NCBI GenBank assembly: GCA_003476595.1
Contig: DMTU01000092.1
Location: 15,050 to 20,506 of the forward strand
Length of the DNA stretch: 5,457 nt
Direction of reading: 5' to 3'
Source of the DNA: Acidimicrobiaceae bacterium
GTDB lineage: Bacteria; Actinomycetota; Acidimicrobiia; Acidimicrobiales; Salinilacustritrichaceae
Shown here: piece after piece, positions 1-5,457 of the stretch
How the letters are laid out: each line of letters starts with the position of its first letter
How positions within the stretch are numbered: position 1 is the stretch's first letter
Made by a program: the position numbers and the translations under genes
Notes under the pieces: generated by a model
What the model saw: the letters and a program-made list of their open reading frames with translations, nothing else
Database searches by the model: none
What the model was told of the DNA's origin: nothing

Positions 1-645
1 GAGCCGGTCGACCGCGGCGACCAGCGACGGGAGGTCCTTGCGGGGTTCCACCGTGCCGACCGCCAGCACGTAGCGCTCGACGCCGGCCAGGCGCCGGCCG
101 GTGGCCGCGTCCCCCACCGGCGGGTCGAAGCCGTTGGGGACGGCCACGACGCGCTCGGCGTCGATGCCGAGCTCGGCCACGACCTCGTCCCGGACGGCCT
201 CGGACACCGTGTGGATCCAGGCCCCCTCCGCCGCGGCCCGACGGACGATGTCGGGGAAGCGCAGCGTGTCGGCGTGGCACAGCTCGGGGTAGCGGAGGGT
301 GGTGAGGTCGTGCACGGTGGCCACCCGCGCCACCCGCGCCGGGGGGACCACGAAGTTGGGGCCGTGGACCACGTCGGGACGTCCCACCAGCAGGTCGATG
401 CGCGGGGTGGAGCGCCGGCGCCAGCGGGCGTGCAGCGCCCGGGCCGGCAGCGGCGGGGTCCGCACGCGCACGCCGGGCGGCGCGACGTCATGCAGACGGC
501 TGCGCCCGGAGAGGCTCACCGGGAAGGCGGTGACCTCGACGTCGTCGCGGGCCCCGAGCCCGCGCAGCAGGGCGTCGGTGAAGACCCCGACGCCGGTGCG
601 CACGTCGAGCAGCGGCGTGGCGTCGACAGCGACACGGAGGGGCAC
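1..645 (-). CDS. GT4-family glycosyltransferase, N-terminal half (cut by window edge)
   Basis: This is a retaining, GT-B fold glycosyltransferase that probably moves a sugar from a nucleotide donor (mannose-type in many relatives) onto a cell-surface glycan precursor in the cytoplasm. The 215 visible residues start with a beta strand and the glycine-rich acceptor-side loop, VAVDATPLLDVRTGVGVFTD (residues 5-24). Then come DVVHGPNFVVPP (91-102), the conserved ATVHDLTTL (109-117), a TVSE motif and VPNGFDPP, and VGTVEPRKD (196-204), which opens the donor-binding C-terminal domain. The downstream E-x7-E motif is outside the window; relatives are usually about 370-400 residues, so roughly 55% is present. 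The frame is open further upstream, but the GTG at 645 puts the first strand exactly where the family begins. No Shine-Dalgarno precedes it. The gene is divergent from the GT4 gene at 728. Family assignment is firm; the sugar and acceptor are unknown. Confidence 0.9.
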   Translation of the reverse strand, partial: MPLRVAVDATPLLDVRTGVGVFTDALLRGLGARDDVEVTAFPVSLSGRSRLHDVAPPGVRVRTPPLPARALHARWRRRSTPRIDLLVGRPDVVHGPNFVVPPARVARVATVHDLTTLRYPELCHADTLRFPDIVRRAAAEGAWIHTVSEAVRDEVVAELGIDAERVVAVPNGFDPPVGDAATGRRLAGVERYVLAVGTVEPRKDLPSLVAAVDRL

Positions 646-653
646 GGCGGTCG

Positions 654-659
654 AGCCTA
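654..659 (-). promoter_or_regulatory. Putative -10 element (TAGGCT) for the leftward GT4 gene
   Basis: On the minus strand TAGGCT fits the actinobacterial TAnnnT -10 pattern and ends 8 nt before the GTG at 645. No Shine-Dalgarno lies between, so the transcript would be leaderless or nearly so. I see no convincing -35 hexamer at 16-19 bp upstream, so the call rests on the -10 and its spacing alone. Confidence 0.4.
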
Positions 660-715
660 CGAAGGCGAGCGATCGGGCGATGCGACCGGGGTGCGGCCGG
701 TCCGCCCCCGGCGGG

Positions 716-721
716 CAAGAT
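716..721 (+). promoter_or_regulatory. Putative -10 element (CAAGAT) for the rightward GT4 gene
   Basis: CAAGAT keeps the A at position 2 and the T at position 6 of the TAnnnT -10 consensus and ends 6 nt before the GTG at 728. That is the spacing expected if transcription starts on the GTG itself. It is one of the few A/T-containing patches in a very GC-rich 82-bp gap. No clear -35 is seen, and the first base deviates from consensus. Confidence 0.35.
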
Positions 722-727
722 GGCCAG

Positions 728-1966
728 GTGCCCGAGGACGCCACCCCCGCACCGGTCGTCGCCCTCGTCGAGGTCGGGGACACCCTGCGCGTGCCCTACG
801 TCACGGGCATCCAGCGGACGGTCCGCGAGGTCCTGCGCCACTGGCCCGAGGACGCCGCCGTGCGGCTCGTGCCCGTGGTCCACACCGGCCGCCGGTTCCG
901 CACGCTCACGCCGGAGGAGCAGGCCGCCCTCGCCGCCGAACCGGGCGGGCCGGACTCCGTGGCACCCCGGGGTGGCTGGCGCGACGTCGCCCGCCGGGTG
1001 CCCGGTGCCGTGCGGGCCCACGCCCTGGCCACCAAGGCCCGGCACGCGCTCGCCCACCGGCGCTGGTCCGAGCTCTTCGTGGACTTCGAGGCGGGCACGA
1101 TGCTGTTCGACCTCGAGGCCACCTGGTGGTCGCCGGCGACCCGGACGGAGCTGCTGCCCGGGCTGAAGGCGCAGGGGGTGCGGGTGGCGACGCTGGTCTA
1201 CGACCTGATGCCGCTGCGCAACCCGGAGTGGTTCGACCCGGAGAACCGGGCGGTCTTCGTGCCCTGGGCTCGGGCGCAGCTCGCCCACGCCGACCTGGCC
1301 ATCTGCTTCAGCCGGTTCTGCGCCGACGAGGTCGCCGACCACGGCGGCCCGCCCACCGCGCTGTTCGTCCCCGGCGCCGACCCCACCGACGTGGTGGCAT
1401 CTCGGCCGGGAGCCCTCCCCGACGACGACCTCCCGTTCGTGCTCACCGTCGGCACCGTGGAGCCCCGCAAGAACGTGGGGCTGCTGCTGGACGCGTTCGA
1501 GCGGCTGTGGGCCGAGGGTCGTGCTGCGCGCCTCGTCGTGGTGGGCCGGGAGGGCTGGCACGTGGAGGAGCTGGTCGAGCGCCTGCGGCGCCATCCCGAG
1601 CTCGGCCGCCGGCTGATCTGGGTCGGGTGGATGCCCGACGCCGAGGTCGACTGGCTCTACCGCCACGCCCACGCCGTGGCCGTCCCGTCGCGCTGCGAGG
1701 GCTACGGCCTGCCCGTGGTCGAGGGGTTGCGCCGCGGCGCACCGGTCGTGAGCTCCACGGGCGGTTCCCTGCCCGAGGTGGGCGGCGATGCCGTGACCTA
1801 CGCCGATCCCGACGACGTCGACGCCTGGGCCGTCGCGCTGGGATCGCACCTCCGCGGCGATCGAGCGGTGGTCAGCGAGGACGAGCTGCCACCGGCGGTC
1901 ACCGCCACCTGGGCGGGGGCGGCCCGCACGATCGCGGGCCACCTGGCCGAGCTCGCCGGCCGCTGA
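728..1966 (+). CDS. GT4-family glycosyltransferase, complete
   Basis: A cytoplasmic GT-B glycosyltransferase of 412 residues, normal for the family, probably adding a sugar to a surface polysaccharide or glycolipid precursor. The N-terminal domain has a variant acceptor loop, VPYVTGIQRTVREV (from residue 22), in place of the glycine-rich loop of the neighbour. YDLMPLRNPEWF begins at residue 158. The donor-binding domain opens with LTVGTVEPRKN (239-249) and carries ARLVVVGREGW. The catalytic/donor E-x7-E motif is EGYGLPVVE with E324 and E332, followed by GAPVVSSTGGSLPEVGGDAV, the classic nucleotide-contact segment. The reading frame is open up to 299, but the sequence before 728 is not family-like and overlaps the divergent gene, so the in-frame GTG at 728 is the best start. 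The TGA stop faces a convergent gene across a 189-bp gap. Donor and acceptor cannot be deduced from sequence. Confidence 0.93.
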   Translation: MPEDATPAPVVALVEVGDTLRVPYVTGIQRTVREVLRHWPEDAAVRLVPVVHTGRRFRTLTPEEQAALAAEPGGPDSVAPRGGWRDVARRVPGAVRAHALATKARHALAHRRWSELFVDFEAGTMLFDLEATWWSPATRTELLPGLKAQGVRVATLVYDLMPLRNPEWFDPENRAVFVPWARAQLAHADLAICFSRFCADEVADHGGPPTALFVPGADPTDVVASRPGALPDDDLPFVLTVGTVEPRKNVGLLLDAFERLWAEGRAARLVVVGREGWHVEELVERLRRHPELGRRLIWVGWMPDAEVDWLYRHAHAVAVPSRCEGYGLPVVEGLRRGAPVVSSTGGSLPEVGGDAVTYADPDDVDAWAVALGSHLRGDRAVVSEDELPPAVTATWAGAARTIAGHLAELAGR

Positions 1967-1999
1967 TCAGCGAGCACGGCGAGGAGATCAGCACCTCCG

Positions 2000-2047
2000 C
2001 GCCGGGCGTGCGCACCCAAGGGGGGACGGATGCGCCGGTGCCCGGCG
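2000..2047. repeat. Inverted repeat with 8-bp arms, downstream of the rightward GT4 gene
   Basis: CGCCGGGC at 2000-2007 is matched by its reverse complement GCCCGGCG at 2040-2047, with two possible G-U pairs continuing inward and a loop of about 30 nt. It begins 33 nt after the GT4 stop. It could contribute to termination, but eight GC-only base pairs are not rare in DNA of this composition, so it is the weakest of the three repeats in the gap. Confidence 0.35.
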
Positions 2048-2058
2048 TCGGAGGTGGG

Positions 2059-2111
2059 GCGACGACCGGGGCCATCGGGCAGCGGAGCTGCCGCCAGGGG
2101 CCGGTCGTCGC
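2059..2111. terminator. Nested hairpin in the convergent gap, probable terminator
   Basis: GCGACGACCGG at 2059-2069 pairs perfectly with CCGGTCGTCGC at 2101-2111, an 11-bp stem. The loop contains its own 6-bp stem, GGCAGC (2078-2083) with GCTGCC (2087-2092) around a GGA tri-loop, giving a nested structure. It lies 92 nt after the GT4 stop at 1966 and between two converging genes. There is no U-tract on either side, which is common for actinobacterial terminators but makes the terminator label an inference from position and structure. Confidence 0.55.
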
Positions 2112-2113
2112 AG

Positions 2114-2147
2114 CCGCTCGACCTGCCGGGGGAAGCGGGTCGAGCGG
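2114..2147 (-). terminator. Perfect 10-bp hairpin just after the coiled-coil gene, probable terminator
   Basis: CCGCTCGACC at 2114-2123 is the exact reverse complement of GGTCGAGCGG at 2138-2147, with a 14-nt loop. On the minus strand the stem begins 8 nt beyond the TGA (2158-2156) of the small coiled-coil gene, the normal place for an intrinsic terminator. No U-run follows. It sits 2 bp from the neighbouring nested hairpin, so the pair may act as a back-to-back bidirectional terminator. Confidence 0.6.
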
Positions 2148-2155
2148 AGGAGGGG

Positions 2156-2494
2156 TCAGGCGCGGTCGACGAGGAGCCGGAGCTGCTGGCGGGCGTCCTT
2201 GGCGGCGCTGCGGGCCTGGGACATGACGAGACGGGCCTGGGCGGGGAGCTTCTCCTCGACGTCGTCGAGGACGGCGTCGATGCGGTGCTCGACCGCTTCG
2301 AGGCGCTCCTCGACGGTCTTGACGCTGTCGGCCACGGTCTGGTGGGCGCCGCCGACGCCCTCCTCGAGCTGCTTGCGCAGCTCGTTGCGCTGGACCTGGG
2401 CCTTCTGGAAGGCGATCACGCCAAGGCCGACGGTCACGTAGAAGCTGTCCCGGACGGTCTTCTGGATGTCGTCGAGGGTGATCTCGGGGGTCAT
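2156..2494 (-). CDS. Small coiled-coil protein of unknown function
   Basis: I do not recognise a named family. The 112-residue protein starts ITLDDIQKTVRDSF, then has a short hydrophobic stretch FYVTVGLGVIAF (residues 18-29), probably too short to cross a membrane by itself but able to pack or associate with one. QKAQVQRNELRKQLEE follows. Residues 54-79 form a regular coiled coil: V54, V58, V61, L65, V68, I72, V75 and V79 are spaced 4-3-4-3-4-3-4. The tail (85-112) is Ala/Gln/Arg-rich and helical. This layout faintly recalls actinobacterial phasin-like or HbhA-like helical proteins, but no diagnostic motif supports that. I chose the ATG at 2494 over one 12 codons upstream (2530) because a well-spaced promoter has its -10 only 7 nt before 2494 and would lie inside the longer version. 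It is convergent with the GT4 gene and divergent from the GT2 gene, so it is probably its own transcription unit. Confidence 0.8.
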   Translation of the reverse strand: MTPEITLDDIQKTVRDSFYVTVGLGVIAFQKAQVQRNELRKQLEEGVGGAHQTVADSVKTVEERLEAVEHRIDAVLDDVEEKLPAQARLVMSQARSAAKDARQQLRLLVDRA

Positions 2495-2501
2495 GCTTGA
2501 A

Positions 2502-2530
2502 AGACTAAGCAGAGTTGCGAGGCGTGGCAA
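2502..2530 (-). promoter_or_regulatory. Promoter of the coiled-coil gene (TTGCCA - 17 bp - TAGTCT)
   Basis: On the minus strand TTGCCA (2530-2525) and TAGTCT (2507-2502) are separated by exactly 17 bp, matching housekeeping sigma-factor -35 and -10 elements. The -10 ends 7 nt before the ATG at 2494 and no Shine-Dalgarno intervenes, so a leaderless mRNA starting at or next to the ATG is expected. The segment is visibly A/T-richer than its surroundings. This is the best promoter in the window. Confidence 0.7.
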
Positions 2531-2600
2531 GCACTTGTGAAGGATGTCTCCTCGTGGGGTCGAACCGGCCGACCTTCGCGATCCGGGCGACCCGGCCCGG

Positions 2601-2606
2601 TACCCT
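2601..2606 (+). promoter_or_regulatory. Putative -10 element (TACCCT) for the GT2 membrane gene
   Basis: TACCCT fits TAnnnT and ends 9 nt before the GTG at 2616, allowing a leaderless or 1-4 nt leader transcript. No recognisable -35 lies 16-19 bp upstream. Just upstream is a small perfect inverted repeat, CCGGG-cga-CCCGG (2583-2595), which would fall in the -10/-35 spacer. It could be an operator half-site pair or chance in GC-rich DNA. This element also bears on the start choice: if it is real, the in-frame ATG at 2544 is not translated. Confidence 0.35.
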
Positions 2607-2615
2607 GCCGCACTC

Positions 2616-5457
2616 GTGGAGACGCCCGCCCCGAGCCGCCCCGCGGCCCCTGCGGTCGTCGCCGTCGTGGTGACCCGGGATCCCGGGCCGTGGCTCGAGC
2701 AAGCCGTGGACGCACTCGCCGCCCAGGACTACTCCAACCTGGCGGTGCTGTTCATCGATGCGGCGAGCGACACCGACCCGACCCCCCGGATCGCGCGCGC
2801 CCTCCCGAACGCCTACGTGCGCCGGCTGGAGGAGAACCGCGGCTTCGGCGCCTCGGCGAACCACGTCCGGGAGATCGTGGACGGGGCCGCCTTCTTCTGC
2901 TTCCTCCACGACGACGCCGCCCCCGAGCCCGGGGCCATCCGCACGCTGGTCGACGAGGCGGTGCGATCCAACGCCGGCATCGTCGGCGGCAAGCTCGTGC
3001 AGCTCGACGACCGGCGCCGGCTGCTGCAGGTCGGCGAATCGGTCGACAAGACCGGGGAGCGCTCCACCGTGGTCGACCCCGGCGAGCTCGACCAGGAGCA
3101 GTACGACGCCGTGCGGGACGTGTTCGTGGTGCCCGGCGGCTGCACCCTCGTGCGCGCCGACCTGTTCGAGGCCATCGGTGGCTTCGACGAGAGCATCGAC
3201 CTGCTGAACGACGACCTCAGCCTGTGCTGGCGAGCCCACGTCGCCGGCGCCCGGGTCGTGGTCGCGCCCGACGCCGTGATCGGCCACGCCGAGGCGCTCG
3301 GGGAGCGCTCCGACACCTCCCTGCGCCGCCAGCGGCTCATCCGCCACCGCCTGCGGACGATGCTCGTCTGCTACTCCCGCTGGCACCGGGTGCGGGTCCT
3401 GCCCCAGGCCGCCTTCGTGGCCGTGCTCGAGATCATCTACTCCCTCCTCACCGGCCGCCGGGGCCAGGCCCGGGACGTCGTCGCCGCATGGCGGTGGAAC
3501 TGGCGGCGCCGAGGGGAGATCCGGGCGCTGCACCGGAAGGTCGAGGGCTTCCGTGGCGTCCCCGACGCCGAGATCCGCCGCTTCCAGGTCCGCGGCTTCT
3601 CCCGCCTCAACGCGTTCCTGCGGGGCACGTCGTCCCGGGGTGCGAGCCCGTCGGACCGGGCGGAGGGCGCGTGGCGGCGGTTCGTCACCGGCGTGCGCTC
3701 CGGCGAGCTGCGCTGGCCGGTGGTCGCCTGGGCGATCACGATCGTCATCGTCGCCTTCGGGAGCCGGCACTTGATCCAGCGCCCCATCGCCACGGTCGGG
3801 GGCTTCCTGCCCTTCGACGAGGGCCCGGGCGAGCTGTTCGACGCCTTCCTGTCCGGGTGGCGCACCACCGGCCTCGGCTCGTCCTCGCCGGCGCCCACCG
3901 CCTTCGGGCTCCTGGCCGGCGCCGGAGCCGTCTTCTTCGGCGCGATGGGCGCGCTCCGCCAGGTGCTGCTGCTCGGCTCCATCGCCGTCGGCCTCGTCGG
4001 CGCCTACCGCCTGCTCCGCCCGGCGGCGTCGCCGCGGGCCCAGGCCGTGGCCCTCGTCGTCTACGGGGCGATCCCCGTGGCCTACGACGCGGTCGCCGAC
4101 GCCCGCTGGGGTTCGCTGGCCGTGTACGCCGCCACGCCCTGGCTGCTCGGCCAGCTCGGCCGCGCCGCCGGATGGGCGCCCTTCGGTCCCGTCGACGGCG
4201 ACGCCGGCCCCGGGGTCCGCCGCCCCGACCTCGTCGGCCGCGTCGCCTCGATCGGGCTGCTCCTGGCCCTGGTCGCCGCCATCGACCCCGCCGTGCTGCC
4301 CGTGGTCGCGGTCGTGATCGTCGCACTCGCGCTCGGATCGGCGATCGCCGGCGCACCTCGGGGGGTGCCCCGCCTGCTGGCCGGCGGGCTCGGCGGCCTC
4401 GTGGTCGCCGTCGCGCTGCACGTGCCGTGGATGTTGGACTTCGTCCTGCCCGGCGCCCGCTGGGAGCAGGTGGTCGGCCACGCCGGCGTCGCCGAGACCC
4501 CGACGCTCGGCGCCCTGTTCCGCTTCGACGTGGGTCCGGTCGGCGGCAGCCTCCTCGCCCTCGGGTTCCCGATCGCCGCCACCCTGCCGCTGCTGATCGG
4601 CCGGGGCTGGCGCTTCGACTGGGCGGTCCGGGCCTGGACCGTCGCCCTCGCGCTCATCGGGCTCACCTGGGCCGGTGGGGAGGACCGCCTGCCCCTCGCC
4701 CTGCCGCCCGCCGAGACGATGTTGGCCCCGGCGGCAGCGTCGATGGCGATCGCCGCCGGACTCGGCGTGGTCGCCTTCGAGATCGACCTGCGCCAGTACC
4801 ACTTCGGCTGGCGCCAGGTCGCGTCGATCGTGGCCGGCGTGGCCCTGGTCATCGGGGCGGTGCCCACCATGCTCGATGCCGGCAACGGCCGCTGGTACCT
4901 GCCCGGCGGCGACCTCGAGAGCACCTTCGGGTTCCTCGAGGAGGAGGAGCCCGGCTTCCGGGTGCTGTGGATCGGGCACCCCGACGTGCTCCCCCTGCCC
5001 GGCCACGCCCTGGACCTGCCCGATGGGGACGAGCCCACGTCCGACCACGTCGTCTACGCCACCAGCGACGACGGCCTGCCGGGCATCACCGACGGCTGGC
5101 CCGGCTCCGAGGACGGGCCGACCCAGCTGATCGAGGACGCCATGGCGCTCGCCGCCCGGGGGGAGACGAGCCGGCTCGGCCGGCTCCTCGCCCCGATGGC
5201 CATCCGCTACGTGGTCGTGCCCACCGCATCGGCCCCCCGGCCCCTCGGGGGCGTCCAGCGACCGGCGCCGGCCCAGGTCACCGGAACCCTCGCCGACCAG
5301 CTGGACCTGGCGGCGGTCCCGGTCAACCCGGCCTACACCGTGTACCGCAACGACGCGGCGCTGCCCTCCCCGGCCATGATCCCGGCCACCGCTGGATCCG
5401 GCACCGCGTTCGAGGTCACGGCCGGGGACCTGGTCGGCGCCGAACCCGTGCTCGGGG
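2616..5457 (+). CDS. GT2 glycosyltransferase fused to a multi-spanning membrane domain and C-terminal soluble domain (3' end cut)
   Basis: At least 947 residues. Residues 14-225 are a GT2 (GT-A fold) domain: VVAVVVTRDPGPW (14-26), EENRGFGASANH (72-83), the metal/nucleotide-binding HDDA with D99-D100, and GGFDES followed by LNDDLSLCWR, where D199-D200 take the place of the usual acidic pair and W205-R206 are conserved. Residues 230-360 are a basic, Trp/Arg-rich linker. About eleven or twelve hydrophobic helices follow, including 367-383, 426-447, 450-468, 475-490, 543-579 (two), 587-610, 643-663, 669-690, 702-723 and 733-754. The first loop has GWRTTGLGSSSPAP (414-427), reminiscent of GT-C or YfhO/AftD-type proteins. 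From about 755 the chain is soluble, with MAIRYVVVP near 861-869 and VYRNDAALPSP, also YfhO-like. Inferred role: cytoplasmic sugar transfer coupled to a membrane or outside-face glycan step. The GTG start at 2616 is preferred; an in-frame ATG at 2544 would add 24 non-family-like residues. Confidence 0.87.
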   Translation, partial: METPAPSRPAAPAVVAVVVTRDPGPWLEQAVDALAAQDYSNLAVLFIDAASDTDPTPRIARALPNAYVRRLEENRGFGASANHVREIVDGAAFFCFLHDDAAPEPGAIRTLVDEAVRSNAGIVGGKLVQLDDRRRLLQVGESVDKTGERSTVVDPGELDQEQYDAVRDVFVVPGGCTLVRADLFEAIGGFDESIDLLNDDLSLCWRAHVAGARVVVAPDAVIGHAEALGERSDTSLRRQRLIRHRLRTMLVCYSRWHRVRVLPQAAFVAVLEIIYSLLTGRRGQARDVVAAWRWNWRRRGEIRALHRKVEGFRGVPDAEIRRFQVRGFSRLNAFLRGTSSRGASPSDRAEGAWRRFVTGVRSGELRWPVVAWAITIVIVAFGSRHLIQRPIATVGGFLPFDEGPGELFDAFLSGWRTTGLGSSSPAPTAFGLLAGAGAVFFGAMGALRQVLLLGSIAVGLVGAYRLLRPAASPRAQAVALVVYGAIPVAYDAVADARWGSLAVYAATPWLLGQLGRAAGWAPFGPVDGDAGPGVRRPDLVGRVASIGLLLALVAAIDPAVLPVVAVVIVALALGSAIAGAPRGVPRLLAGGLGGLVVAVALHVPWMLDFVLPGARWEQVVGHAGVAETPTLGALFRFDVGPVGGSLLALGFPIAATLPLLIGRGWRFDWAVRAWTVALALIGLTWAGGEDRLPLALPPAETMLAPAAASMAIAAGLGVVAFEIDLRQYHFGWRQVASIVAGVALVIGAVPTMLDAGNGRWYLPGGDLESTFGFLEEEEPGFRVLWIGHPDVLPLPGHALDLPDGDEPTSDHVVYATSDDGLPGITDGWPGSEDGPTQLIEDAMALAARGETSRLGRLLAPMAIRYVVVPTASAPRPLGGVQRPAPAQVTGTLADQLDLAAVPVNPAYTVYRNDAALPSPAMIPATAGSGTAFEVTAGDLVGAEPVLG

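Noticed and set aside
299..727. N-terminal extension of the rightward GT4 gene to the upstream ATG
   Set aside because: The extra 143 residues are Arg/Thr/Ser-rich and not family-like. They overlap the divergent GT4 coding sequence and would bury the promoter gap.
488..1942. A 484-codon minus-strand open frame across both GT4 genes
   Set aside because: Composition-biased, motif-free product. It overlaps the convincing plus-strand GT4 gene and lies out of frame with the real minus-strand GT4 gene.
1965..1992. Direct repeat GATCAGC at 1965-1971 and 1986-1992
   Set aside because: Seven bases, two copies only, one partly inside the stop codon region. No further copies or flanking structure, so no attachment-site or iteron meaning can be supported.
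211..2226. A 671-codon plus-strand open frame spanning three genes and the convergent gap
   Set aside because: Arg/Gly/Pro-rich and running through intergenic hairpins and antisense to a real gene. It is an artefact of few stop codons at high GC.
2030..2500. A 156-codon plus-strand open frame over the coiled-coil gene
   Set aside because: Leu/Asp/Gly-rich mirror of the minus-strand coding sequence. The minus frame has a proper promoter, a heptad pattern and a downstream terminator.
2505..5048. An 847-codon open frame on the minus strand, antisense to the GT2 membrane gene
   Set aside because: Its product is a low-complexity mix of Gly, Asp, Glu, Arg, Pro, Gln and His with no domain or motif, typical of the mirror frame of a GC3-biased gene. 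The plus-strand frame has clear GT2 motifs and membrane helices.

Overview
The window is very GC-rich (about 70% by eye) with dense, strongly GC3-biased coding on both strands. All four gene starts I can place lack a Shine-Dalgarno sequence, and three of the four are GTG. This and the protein families suggest a high-GC actinobacterium. An Acidimicrobiia-like lineage is my best guess, but no marker gene here proves it.

Layout from left to right. (1) 1-645, minus strand: the N-terminal half of a GT4-type glycosyltransferase that runs off the left edge. (2) 646-727: an 82-bp divergent promoter gap. (3) 728-1966, plus strand: a complete GT4-type glycosyltransferase sharing the VGTVEPRK motif with its divergent neighbour. 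(4) 1967-2155: a non-coding gap between convergent genes, holding three successive inverted repeats, two of them perfect over 10-11 bp. It is best read as a termination region for both flanking genes. (5) 2156-2494, minus strand: a 112-residue protein with a short hydrophobic stretch followed by a regular heptad coiled coil; its function is unknown. It has the best promoter in the window. (6) 2495-2615: a second divergent promoter gap. (7) 2616 to the right edge, plus strand: at least 947 residues of a large membrane protein with a cytoplasmic GT2 glycosyltransferase domain, about eleven or twelve membrane segments and a soluble, probably extracytoplasmic, C-terminal domain. Its end lies outside the window.

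The common theme is assembly of a cell-surface glycan. The two GT4 enzymes would use nucleotide-sugar donors in the cytoplasm. The GT2-membrane fusion may join cytoplasmic sugar transfer with an outside-facing or lipid-linked step. No donor-synthesis, flippase or polymerase gene is visible, so the glycan cannot be named. The small coiled-coil protein is the only gene that does not obviously belong to this theme.

I found no RNA gene, mobile element, CRISPR array or frameshifted gene. The items most worth a second look are the GT2-membrane-soluble fusion, the hairpin cluster in the convergent gap, the consistent leaderless-type starts and the small heptad-repeat protein.
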